A DNA stretch of 32,473 nt from contig PLRV01000008.1 of the NCBI GenBank assembly GCA_003164925.1, positions 1 to 32,473 on the forward strand, read 5' to 3'. The DNA comes from Caulobacteraceae bacterium. GTDB lineage: Bacteria; Pseudomonadota; Alphaproteobacteria; Caulobacterales; Caulobacteraceae. Numbering within the stretch: position 1 is the stretch's first letter; each line of letters begins with the position of its first letter. The position numbers and the translations under genes are program-made. Below the pieces are notes generated by a model. It was not told the DNA's origin. It did no database searches and was given only the letters and a program-made list of their open reading frames with translations. Below, one piece after another: positions 16,090 to 24,032 of the stretch.

Positions 16090-16827
16090 GGGCGCCGGCG
16101 GTCCCGCTGCCTGGGGGCTTGAATCCGGCGTCTGTTTGCCAGGCGCGTCGGGCTCGGGCTTCCTTTTGCTTTCCGCGATCTGCGCGGGGGTTCGGGGCAG
16201 AGCGTCCAAGGTCAGATAGCCCAGGTGTTTGGCGTCCAGAAGGTCGAAGCGCCGCTCGGCCGCCGCCCGAAATTCGTCCAGGGTTATTTTGCCGTCGAGG
16301 TTGGCGTCCGCCGCGGCGACCGGTTCGGTGATCGACAGCAGGCTGTAGGCCGCTGCGCCCTGCATCTGCAGGCGCATGGCGGCGTTAGCGTTTGCGCCGT
16401 CCTTTGCGCCGTCTCGTCTTCCGTGGCGTTCGTTGCCCTGACCGGCCCCCGCTTCGGGGTCTGGCTGCTCCAGCACCGAAAGGATTTCAGGGGCGATCTT
16501 GTGCTCGTAGTCATCGATCTCGAAGCTATCGATTACGCCGTCGTGGTTTTCGTCCAGCCGCTTGAAGAACTGTTCGAAGTCGGCCCGGAACTCCGCGCGG
16601 CTGATCCGGCCGTCATGATCCAGGTCAACCCGGCTGAACCAGGCAGTCAGGGGATAGACCTGGCCGGGCAGCGTGCGGAAGGGTTCGCCGGCCGGACTGA
16701 GGAATATTTCCTGCACCGGCCTTTCACGGCGCGGGGTCGGCGCGCCGTCCAGATCGTCGGCGGCGTGAGCCGCGTAGGCTAGGCTGGCCATAGCCATGAC
16801 CGCAGCGGTGGTCTTCACTAACGTCAT
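16087..16827 (-). CDS. Secreted EF-hand (calmodulin-like) protein
   Basis: A 246-residue exported protein predicted to bind calcium in the periplasm or outside. The ATG at 16827 has an excellent AAAGGAG site. A signal peptide ends in AHA-AD (about residue 22). There are three good EF-hand loops: DLDHDGRISRAEF (about 68), DENHDGVIDSFEI (about 92) and DANLDGKITLDEF (about 174). A fourth, DAKHLGYLTLDAL (about 198), has lost key Asp/Gly positions. The C-terminal tail is Pro/Lys-rich. It lies on the opposite strand between hfsA and hfsB, where the known holdfast order has no gene. A role in calcium-dependent adhesion is an inference from position only. Confidence 0.85.
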   Translation of the reverse strand: MTLVKTTAAVMAMASLAYAAHAADDLDGAPTPRRERPVQEIFLSPAGEPFRTLPGQVYPLTAWFSRVDLDHDGRISRAEFRADFEQFFKRLDENHDGVIDSFEIDDYEHKIAPEILSVLEQPDPEAGAGQGNERHGRRDGAKDGANANAAMRLQMQGAAAYSLLSITEPVAAADANLDGKITLDEFRAAAERRFDLLDAKHLGYLTLDALPRTPAQIAESKRKPEPDAPGKQTPDSSPQAAGPPAP

Positions 16828-16946
16828 GGCGCTCCTTTTTCGAGCTTGAGCGTTCGCGCAGGCATCGCCCTTCATAAGGGCTAAAGCGTGGCGAAGGCCA
16901 GGCGAAGCGTCGCGCAGCCCGCCTCAGCCGTGGTCGTCAATCCGCC

Positions 16947-17717
16947 TTGGATTTCCAGGACTCACAAAGCGCATTAGGTTCAACCGTTGGAAAAGCGGCG
17001 ATTCGGCGAATGGTGGATCTAGCGTCCGAGATGGCGCAGTTGTGGGCGTCGCTGGGTCCGTCCATTTCGGGCCGCGGACGGGTGATCGCGTTCGCCGCCG
17101 CCACCCCAGGGGAGGGCGTATCCACCATCGCCCGGGAGTTCGCCTCCTTCGCGACTGAGAGGGTCAGGCGCAATGTTTGGCTGGTCGAGCTGGGCGTGCC
17201 CAATTCCCAGCAGGTGAAGGCCATCGTCGAGGAGCGCGAACGGTACGGGCCTTTAGGCCGGGAAGCCGCCGCCTCGCCGGACGGCTCCGCCTTCTTCACG
17301 GTGCAGCCGGCGATGCGAGGCGCTGATGGCCGCCCCTGGCCGCCTGGCCGTTATCTGGCGGCCCATCGGATCGCGCAGCGGCGCCTGTGGGTGACGCGCT
17401 TTCGCCGCGAACTGTTGCGCCAGGGTCAGACGGTGCGGATCAGCGCCACGGGGGAATACTGGAACGCTCTGCGCCGGCACGCCGATCTGGTGGTTATCGA
17501 CGCGCCCGCCATCTCCGATTCCCAGGCGGCGATCATGACCGCTCCCTTCGCCGACGCGACCGTGCTGGTGGTGGCGGCCGACAAGTCCGACCTGCGGCAG
17601 GCGGCCCTGCTGCGCGACATGATCGTCGCGGCGGGCGGGACTTGCGCCGGAGTGGTGTTCAACCGCGCGCCTGCCCAAAATGGCTCGTCGAAGTTCCTTG
17701 GAGCGATCAGCCCATGA
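16947..17717 (+). CDS. hfsB: Degenerate BY-kinase-like (ParA/MinD-fold) protein, HfsB type
   Basis: A cytoplasmic P-loop-fold protein that would pair with HfsA as the detached equivalent of the Wzc kinase domain. RVIAFAAATPGEGVST (about 46-60) aligns with the deviant Walker A (GEGKS/T) but the Lys is Val. NVWLVELGVPN occupies the Walker A' strand but lacks its Asp (normally LIDxD). LVVIDAPAISDSQAA is an intact Walker B. No Tyr cluster exists at the C-terminus. ATP hydrolysis and tyrosine autophosphorylation are therefore unlikely. The frame opens at a TTG (16947); the ATG at 17010 is a real alternative. Its TGA overlaps the hfsC ATG (ATGA at 17714), so the two are translationally coupled. Confidence 0.8.
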   Translation: MDFQDSQSALGSTVGKAAIRRMVDLASEMAQLWASLGPSISGRGRVIAFAAATPGEGVSTIAREFASFATERVRRNVWLVELGVPNSQQVKAIVEERERYGPLGREAAASPDGSAFFTVQPAMRGADGRPWPPGRYLAAHRIAQRRLWVTRFRRELLRQGQTVRISATGEYWNALRRHADLVVIDAPAISDSQAAIMTAPFADATVLVVAADKSDLRQAALLRDMIVAAGGTCAGVVFNRAPAQNGSSKFLGAISP

Positions 17718-19030
17718 CCAGCGCCGGGACGCCCTGGGCCGCACCGCCCTACGGCGCGCCGGTCGCATCCAAGCCCCGGCCTGGCCTGGCAAGCCTTCTC
17801 GCGTTCGGCCTGGGCGTGCTGATCATATTGATCCACAGCCAAGCCTGGATGGAGCCGCTGTTCGGCGACAGCACCGACGATAGCGCCTCTGCGCTCATGC
17901 GCGACATCTACTTTCCCGCCTATGGCGCGGCCTTCGTGATCCTGGGGCTGAGCCTGAACGACAGCCTGCGTGCGATTATTCGCCAGCCGCTGCTGATCGT
18001 GATCCTGGCGATCTGCAGCCTGTCGATCCTGTGGTCGGTGGCGCCGGACCAGACCGAGCGGCGCATCGTAGCCATCGCGTTCACCACCCTGGGCGGATTG
18101 GCGCTGGGCGCGCGCTTTCGCTGGGGGGAAATGGCCGAGGTGATGGCGACCGCCTTCGCCATATTGGCGCTGCTGTCGTTCCTGGCGGGCGCGTTCATTC
18201 CCTCCTTAGGCCGCATGCCCAATATTTTTCCGGGCGCCTGGCGGGGGCTGTGGGCGGAAAAAAACGCCCTGGGCGGCAATATGACCATAGCCTTCGTGGT
18301 GTTCGTCGCCGCAGCCTTCCTGGCGCCGCGACGCAAGATCCTGTGGGGGGGGTTCGCGTTGCTGGCGCTGCTGTTGGTGCTGCTGTCGACCTCCAAGACC
18401 TCGCTGGTGTCCTTGCTTCTGGGCGTTTGCGCGATCGGTTTCGTGGCCCTGGCGCGGCGCGGCCCGATCATGGGCGTGATTTCCAGTTTCGGCGCCGTGG
18501 TGGCGATCTTCGCCGTTCTGGCCTTCATGTTCTTCGCCGCCGATGTGGCCTTCGCGGTGCTAGGCAAGGACGCCACTCTCACCGGCCGCACCAACATCTG
18601 GCAGGGGGTGCTCTACGAAATTCATAAACGGCCGCTGCTGGGCTATGGCTACGGCGCGGTGTGGGACGACAGGAGCGGCTGGGGTCCAGTCTACTGGATC
18701 ACCAAGATCGCGGGCTTTCGCGCGGCCCATGCCCACAATAGCTGGCTGGAGCAATGGCTGGGCCTGGGGATCGTGGGCCTGATCGCCTGGTCGCTGTATT
18801 TCGTCCAGACCCTGATCCTGGCGGTCATAGCCGTCTACCGAGACAAGGGCGCCTATCTGGCTCTGCCGTTTATTCTGGTCTACGGCCTGGTCGCCCTGAC
18901 CGAAAGCATTGCCGTGGTCTACAACGACTTCCGCTGGGTCATGTTCGTGGCGGTGGCGGTGAAGCTGGCCTATTCGGACAGGGCCATGGAGGCGGTCAGG
19001 CCGCCTGACGCGCGCCTTCAGCCACGGTGA
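17714..19030 (+). CDS. hfsC: O-antigen ligase/polymerase-like membrane protein, HfsC type
   Basis: A polytopic inner-membrane protein of 438 residues in the Wzy/O-antigen ligase family. About ten hydrophobic segments are visible. GLWAEKNALGGNM is the conserved WAEKN-type motif. A large periplasmic loop (TGRTNIWQGVLYEIHKRPLLGYGYG, then AHAHNSWLEQWLGLG) carries the GRxxxW and HNxxLE signatures of the family. It would polymerise repeat units at the periplasmic face. The start overlaps the hfsB stop. The 3' end overlaps the convergent hfsH gene by 35 bp, and a small GTCAGG/CCTGAC hairpin lies in that overlap (18995-19009). Confidence 0.88.
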   Translation: MTSAGTPWAAPPYGAPVASKPRPGLASLLAFGLGVLIILIHSQAWMEPLFGDSTDDSASALMRDIYFPAYGAAFVILGLSLNDSLRAIIRQPLLIVILAICSLSILWSVAPDQTERRIVAIAFTTLGGLALGARFRWGEMAEVMATAFAILALLSFLAGAFIPSLGRMPNIFPGAWRGLWAEKNALGGNMTIAFVVFVAAAFLAPRRKILWGGFALLALLLVLLSTSKTSLVSLLLGVCAIGFVALARRGPIMGVISSFGAVVAIFAVLAFMFFAADVAFAVLGKDATLTGRTNIWQGVLYEIHKRPLLGYGYGAVWDDRSGWGPVYWITKIAGFRAAHAHNSWLEQWLGLGIVGLIAWSLYFVQTLILAVIAVYRDKGAYLALPFILVYGLVALTESIAVVYNDFRWVMFVAVAVKLAYSDRAMEAVRPPDARLQPR

Positions 19031-19760
19031 TCAGTTCGAAGCCAAGGGCCTGGGCGCAGTCCAGCACGCGTTGCAAGGTCTCCGGGGTGCACCCCCAAGG
19101 TGAAGGCGTCGCCTGCACGTCGTGGGCGTTGAGAATCAGCCAGGCCTTGCGTTCGGCGGCCCGGCGCATCCAGGTCACCACGTCGCGTTCGGCGGAGTGG
19201 CCCTCCAAACCCACCGAGGGAGCCTGGTTCAGGTCGGCGCCCGGCTCGATCAGGCCATGGTGGAGGGCGCGCAGGAGGGAGAAGCGCGAGGACAAGGCGG
19301 CCTTGGGCGCGGCGGACACCTCCCCGTAGGGATAGGCGAAGGTGTGTGGCGCGGGTACGCCGTGGGCGGCCAGCGCATGATGGTTGAGCATCACCTCCTG
19401 TTCGGCCCGCGGACCGTCGCAGTGGCCCAAGTCGGCGTGGCCCCACGTGTGGCAGCCGATCTCATGACCTTGCGCGCGCAATCGCTCTACGTCCCGCCAG
19501 GCGGCGTAGGGGCCCATGAGGCCATCCGTCCCCAGCAGGCTCGCGGCGATGAAATAGGTGGCCTTGCCGCCGTGCGCGGCGACGATCTGCGCGCCGGTTG
19601 TCGTTGCAGTGATGGGCGCGTCGTCGAAGGTCACCGATAGACGCGGATGGCCCGGTCCGCCGCCGCGAGCGGGTCTGCGGGCATAAAGGCGCATCCAGCG
19701 GCGGCGCAGCTTGCCACGTATGGAACGGTCGGCCTCGTAGGTCGAGATGGAGGTCGTCAT
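18996..19760 (-). CDS. hfsH: Polysaccharide deacetylase, HfsH type
   Basis: A 254-residue NodB-fold (CE4) deacetylase. LSVTFDDAP (about 41-49) has the catalytic and metal-binding Asp pair, with the usual Gly replaced by Ala. HEIGCHTWGH supplies the two zinc-binding His (104 and 108). TFAYPYGE is motif 3, and WLILNAHDVQ the late His motif. There is no signal peptide, as for cytoplasmic HfsH, which partly removes acetyl groups from GlcNAc in the holdfast and so affects its adhesion and anchoring. The ATG at 19760 overlaps the hfsG stop (ATGA). It is the last gene of the hfsE-hfsG-hfsH operon. Confidence 0.88.
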   Translation of the reverse strand: MTTSISTYEADRSIRGKLRRRWMRLYARRPARGGGPGHPRLSVTFDDAPITATTTGAQIVAAHGGKATYFIAASLLGTDGLMGPYAAWRDVERLRAQGHEIGCHTWGHADLGHCDGPRAEQEVMLNHHALAAHGVPAPHTFAYPYGEVSAAPKAALSSRFSLLRALHHGLIEPGADLNQAPSVGLEGHSAERDVVTWMRRAAERKAWLILNAHDVQATPSPWGCTPETLQRVLDCAQALGFELITVAEGARQAA

Positions 19761-20704
19761 CGGACGACCTCGGCGTAAAGGGCGGCGCGGAACAGACGCA
19801 GGCTTAGGGCGCGAAGACCCATCGGCGCGCGTGCGTTGAGCACGATAGCCTTGAGGGCGGCTGTCAAATGGCCACGCAAGGGCATGTGGGCCAGAAGGCG
19901 GGCGGCTTTGAAGCTGGGGTAGGCCTTGACCATGTCCGGATGGATGTTGGCGAGCCGTTCGAAATTGGCGACGGACTGCCGATATTTGGCGATCAGGGCC
20001 GGGGCGGTGTCGAGGCCCAGGTGCGTGGCGGTGTTGTCGAGGTGGACGATGGCGTACCGCCGGCTGACCCGCGCGGCCCACTCGACATCTTCCCAACCCC
20101 AGCCCTCAAAATTCTCGTCGAAGGCCTCCGCTTCGAACACGTCGCGGCGGATCAGAAGGTTGGAGGTGAACACGGTCTTCTCGGGATGCCGGCGCCGCTG
20201 GGTGGCGGGCAGACAGTCGGACTTGGCGGCCATGGCCCGGTGCAGCGCCACGTCCGGCGCGGTGGAAGCCTGTTTGACCGAGAAACCGCCGAAGGCCGCC
20301 GCGGGCGAGATCGTCTGCACCAGCTTGAGGTAGGTCGACAGGAAGTCCGGCCCGTCCGGCAACATATCGCTGTCCAGGAACAACAAATGGCCCGCGCGGG
20401 CGTGGCGGGCCAAACGGTTGCGACCGCGCGAACGACCTTCATTGGCCGTGAGTCGGACGAAGCGGGCAGGGCAGGGCAGGGCCTCGACCGCGGCGGCGAC
20501 CCGGGCGGCCAGGGCGTCATCGCCAGAGCCGTCGTCGAGCGCTACGATCTCCACGCGTCCGTCCAGGCTCCCCGCCTGATCGCCCAGCGCGGCCAGCAGG
20601 CGACTGGGGTCGTCGCGAAGGAAGGGTGTCAGAACGGATAGCCGGGGTTGGCTCCCGGCCCAGGCCTGGTTGTCTATCACCCATTCGCGGTGAGGCGCGG
20701 TCAT
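19757..20704 (-). CDS. hfsG: Family 2 glycosyltransferase, HfsG type
   Basis: A cytoplasmic GT-A-fold transferase of 315 residues that would add a sugar from a nucleotide donor to the lipid-linked chain. LSVLTPFLRDD opens the fold. VALDDGSGDD binds the nucleotide, HLLFLDSDMLPDG is the DxD motif, and ENFEGWGWEDVEWAARV is the ED catalytic-base region (GT2 / galactosyltransferase C-terminal type). Length and neighbourhood match HfsG of Caulobacter. It overlaps the upstream hfsE stop and the downstream hfsH start by ATGA junctions, a sign of tight coupling. Confidence 0.85.
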   Translation of the reverse strand: MTAPHREWVIDNQAWAGSQPRLSVLTPFLRDDPSRLLAALGDQAGSLDGRVEIVALDDGSGDDALAARVAAAVEALPCPARFVRLTANEGRSRGRNRLARHARAGHLLFLDSDMLPDGPDFLSTYLKLVQTISPAAAFGGFSVKQASTAPDVALHRAMAAKSDCLPATQRRRHPEKTVFTSNLLIRRDVFEAEAFDENFEGWGWEDVEWAARVSRRYAIVHLDNTATHLGLDTAPALIAKYRQSVANFERLANIHPDMVKAYPSFKAARLLAHMPLRGHLTAALKAIVLNARAPMGLRALSLRLFRAALYAEVVR

Positions 20705-22281
20705 CGCACGGCCTTCCGGTCGCCGAATACCAGGCAGGGGATGGTCATGAGCACTATGTACAGATCCAGCCCAAGGGATTGGCGCTCAATGTATTCGACA
20801 TCCAGCTCCACCCGCCGGCGGACCTCCTCAGCGGTGTGCACCGGTCCGCGTGAGCCCTTGACGGCCGCCCAGCCTGTGAGACCGGGCTTCATGCGGTGAC
20901 GCCAGGCATATTCGGCCACCAGCTTGGCCGACTCCACCGCGCCGGTCTTCATGCCGATGGCATGGGGTCGCGGTCCGACGAGGGACATCTCACCCTTCAG
21001 AACATTGTAAAGCTGCGGCAGTTCGTCGAGGCTGAACTTGCGAATGAAACGCCCGACCAGGGTGACCCGTTCATCGTCAGCGATGACCTGGTGCGAGGCG
21101 GTGGCGTCGGCGCTTTCATGCCGCATGGAGCGGAACTTCCACACCACGATCTCTTCATTGTTGAAACCGTGCCGACGCTGTCGAAACAGGACAGGGCCGG
21201 GGCTGTCGAGCTTCACCGCCAGGGCCACCAAGGCCATGATGGGAACGGCCGCCGTCAGGGCCAGGGCGCCCAACACCAGGTCCTCCAGTCGCTTGAGCAG
21301 GACCCGACGGTCGTCGTGGGCTGAACCTGTCATGCGGGCGAGGGGCGCACCGGACAGGCGCGAGAGGGCGGCCGACTGCGCCGCTTCGTCCCCGAAGTCC
21401 AGGAACAGGCTGACTTCGTTGGGCAGGACCTTCAGCTTTTCGATGAGTTCGCGGACGCGGCCCTGCGCTTGTGGCGGAACCGTGATCACCACGCGGTCCA
21501 CATAGGGCATGATCCGGTGTGCGATGAGGGACTTAGTGTCGCCCAGAACCGGGACGCCGTCGACGTCAGCGGGCGAGCGGCCAAGCCGATCATCGAATAT
21601 GCCGAGGACCGCCAGCTTGCCGCTTTCGCGGGCTTTCTGGATCAGTTTGCGGGCGTTGTCCGTGGCGCCGACCACCACGATGTTAGGCGTTAGGCGCCCG
21701 CTCGACCGCCAGCGGTTGACCTGCCGCCACCAGGCGGCTTGGAACAGGACCATGGCCGCGGCGCTGAGGATGAACCAAATCTCCTCGGCGAAGATGTCCG
21801 CCCTCGCCGGCCGACACGCGGCGGCCAGGCCCGCCATGGTCAGGGCGCTGGCGAGTAAGCAGGCGGCGATCCGAGCCGTGGACGAGATCAGGCCCTCGCG
21901 CTGCTCCGTCCCATATATGCGCGCCGCGCCTAGGCTCCAGATGAGTACCCCCGCGCCGGCCGCCAGGGGCAGGACGCCGCCGATAGGCGCCGCCAGAAGG
22001 CTGCGAGGATGGGCGAGATTGGCCAGGATGAGGGCGAAGATAGCCATCACGCCGCTGTCGAACATCTTGAACAGGCGTTCGGCTGTGGCCGCATCCACCC
22101 GCGCGCGGGTGGAGATCAAATGGGCCGGTCGCATGGCGCCGCGCTTGTGGGGCGCCTGGGCGGCGACGTAGCTTTCCACAAGAGCTTGACGCGCGCGCGC
22201 GGGCGAGCCGGCGGGGCTTTCTGGCGGCGTAAATTCGGAATTCCGTTCACGGTCAAGCGGACGGGCGATAGGCGCGGTCAT
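20701..22281 (-). CDS. hfsE: Undecaprenyl-phosphate sugar-1-phosphate transferase, HfsE (WcaJ-like)
   Basis: A polyisoprenyl-phosphate hexose-1-phosphate transferase of 526 residues that starts the repeat unit on undecaprenyl phosphate. Four hydrophobic segments lie at about 70-185. A Rossmann-like domain (NIVVVGATDNARKL) follows, then a membrane re-entrant helix (LVLGALALTAAVPIMALVAL). The C-terminal catalytic domain has VWKFRSMRHES, FSLDELPQLYNVLKGEMSLV with GPRPH, and RMKPGLTGWAAVKGSRG. All are hallmarks of the WcaJ/PssY/HfsE family. It is the first gene of the E-G-H operon. It is divergent from the L,D-transpeptidase; the 137-bp gap contains one TTAAC half-site (22316). Confidence 0.9.
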   Translation of the reverse strand: MTAPIARPLDRERNSEFTPPESPAGSPARARQALVESYVAAQAPHKRGAMRPAHLISTRARVDAATAERLFKMFDSGVMAIFALILANLAHPRSLLAAPIGGVLPLAAGAGVLIWSLGAARIYGTEQREGLISSTARIAACLLASALTMAGLAAACRPARADIFAEEIWFILSAAAMVLFQAAWWRQVNRWRSSGRLTPNIVVVGATDNARKLIQKARESGKLAVLGIFDDRLGRSPADVDGVPVLGDTKSLIAHRIMPYVDRVVITVPPQAQGRVRELIEKLKVLPNEVSLFLDFGDEAAQSAALSRLSGAPLARMTGSAHDDRRVLLKRLEDLVLGALALTAAVPIMALVALAVKLDSPGPVLFRQRRHGFNNEEIVVWKFRSMRHESADATASHQVIADDERVTLVGRFIRKFSLDELPQLYNVLKGEMSLVGPRPHAIGMKTGAVESAKLVAEYAWRHRMKPGLTGWAAVKGSRGPVHTAEEVRRRVELDVEYIERQSLGLDLYIVLMTIPCLVFGDRKAVR

Positions 22282-22418
22282 GGTCGCAGTCTAAGCAGAC
22301 CAGGTGTGCGCCGAATTAACGGGGGGCCGGAAATCGGGTCGAATCGCCTGTTGGTAGAACCCACGTTGATTTCAGGCGTTGGACGGTAGAGCTTGAACAC
22401 GGGCAGCAGGAGGCGAGC

Positions 22419-23948
22419 ATGAAGCATTCGACGTCAGCGGTCCTGTTGGCGCTGGCGTTCGTGCTGTGCTCGGGCCCCCATCTGGCTCAGAACCGGTGGA
22501 ACGGCGGCCAGGCGGCCGACGCCCAGCCCCAGCCCGCGTTCACGCCTTTGCGGTCTGAGGATATCCAGACCATGCGCGACGTCCTGGCGGCCGCGCCCGC
22601 CCAAGGCCTCGACCGGGATGCTTTAGCGCCTGCCGAGTTGGGCGGCCTGCTGCAATCGCGCGATCCGGTCCGCCGCTCGCAGGGGCAAGCTCTGCTGCTG
22701 TCGGAGACGGCGCGCTATGCAGCCGACGTCCATCGCGGCCGCCTGGACGACGCCGCCTTCGACAAAGAATGGGGCATGCGCCCGGCTGCTTTCGACGCCG
22801 TCAGGGAGCTGAACCAAGCCTTGGCGCAAAACCGGCTCAAGGCTTGGCTGGACGATCTGCCCCCGCCCTATCTCGGCTATCAGCAGTTGATCGAGGGCCT
22901 CAAGACCTACCGCGATATCGTTGCGCGCGGCGGCTGGACGTCGCTGCCCACCGGCCCCAGCATGAAGCTGGGCTTGGAGGATCCACGCGTTCCCGGCCTC
23001 AAGGCCAGACTGGCGGCCGAAGATCCGCAGGCCGCCAAGACCTTTGCCGCACCGCCGCCGGTCCAGCCGGCCGACGTGCAGCAGGAAGCGGTCGCGGACA
23101 ATCCGCTGATGTTTGACGAGGCCCTGGATCAGGCGGTCAAAACCTTCCAAACGCGCCATGGTCTGGACGCAACGGGCGAGGTCGACAAGGCCACGCTGTC
23201 GGCCCTGAACGTCTCGGCCAAGGAGCGGGTCGATCAAATACTGGCCAACATGGAGCGCTGGCGCTGGGCGCCGCCCGTGATGCCCACCGACCGCGTACAG
23301 GTGAACATCGCCGCTGCGGTGATGACCCTGTTCCGGGGCGAACAGCCTGCGCTGTCCATGCGGGCCATCGCTGGGCGGTTGACGGACCACACGCCGATGC
23401 TGCAGTCGACCATCCGCAGCGTCGTGTTCAATCCGCCGTGGAACGTGCCCGCCACGATCGCGACCAAGGAGCTGTGGCCCAAGGAGCGTGCGCACCCAGG
23501 CTATCTGGCGCGCGAGGACTTCGTTGTCATCCACACGGATACGGGCGAGCGCTTGCAGCAGAGAGCGGGCCCCAAGAGCGCACTCGGCCAGATCAAATTC
23601 GACTTCGACAACCCCTACGGCGTCTATCTACACGACACGCCGAGCCATTCGAATTTCGCGCGCGAAAGTCGGTTGGTCAGCCACGGTTGCGTGCGGCTGG
23701 ACCAGCCCAAGGCTCTGGCGCTCCTGCTGCTGAATGACGATCCCGCCTGGACCGCCGAGGCCATCGACGATGTGATCGCCGACGGCCAGACGCGGCGGGT
23801 CGCGCTGAGCCGGCCCACCGCGGTGCTTATCTTCTATTGGACCGCCTTTGCCGGCCCGGACGGCGCGATGAACTTCCGTCCCGATTTCTACGGCTGGGAC
23901 GGTGAGCTGCTGCAGCGGATTGCCGCAGGCGGCGCCAGCAAAGCTTGA
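22419..23948 (+). CDS. L,D-transpeptidase, YcbB/LdtD-like
   Basis: A periplasmic peptidoglycan cross-linking enzyme (509 residues). The signal peptide ends near PHLAQ. An N-terminal scaffold resembling YcbB runs to about 210. A PG_binding_1 segment (FQTRHGLDATGEVDKATLSALN) follows, then the YkuD catalytic domain with YLHDTPSHSNFARESRLVSHGCVRL-type sequence: the upstream His and the catalytic SHGC Cys are intact. It would form 3-3 cross-links or attach partners to meso-DAP. A strong AGGAGG site precedes the ATG. The next gene encodes a YcbK-like endopeptidase, the same pairing as ycbB-ycbK in E. coli. Confidence 0.92.
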   Translation: MKHSTSAVLLALAFVLCSGPHLAQNRWNGGQAADAQPQPAFTPLRSEDIQTMRDVLAAAPAQGLDRDALAPAELGGLLQSRDPVRRSQGQALLLSETARYAADVHRGRLDDAAFDKEWGMRPAAFDAVRELNQALAQNRLKAWLDDLPPPYLGYQQLIEGLKTYRDIVARGGWTSLPTGPSMKLGLEDPRVPGLKARLAAEDPQAAKTFAAPPPVQPADVQQEAVADNPLMFDEALDQAVKTFQTRHGLDATGEVDKATLSALNVSAKERVDQILANMERWRWAPPVMPTDRVQVNIAAAVMTLFRGEQPALSMRAIAGRLTDHTPMLQSTIRSVVFNPPWNVPATIATKELWPKERAHPGYLAREDFVVIHTDTGERLQQRAGPKSALGQIKFDFDNPYGVYLHDTPSHSNFARESRLVSHGCVRLDQPKALALLLLNDDPAWTAEAIDDVIADGQTRRVALSRPTAVLIFYWTAFAGPDGAMNFRPDFYGWDGELLQRIAAGGASKA

Positions 23949-24032
23949 CCTGGCGACCGAAAAACGACGACCCTCGAATTTACGGGGTTCCTGAAATTGT
24001 CGTTGGCGTCGATTCACTAAAAAGGTGTCATT

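Noticed and set aside
17387-17713. N-terminal extension of the hfsC frame upstream of 17714
   Set aside because: It overlaps hfsB coding sequence and is Arg-rich shadow. The ATGA junction at 17714 gives a proper start before the first membrane helix.
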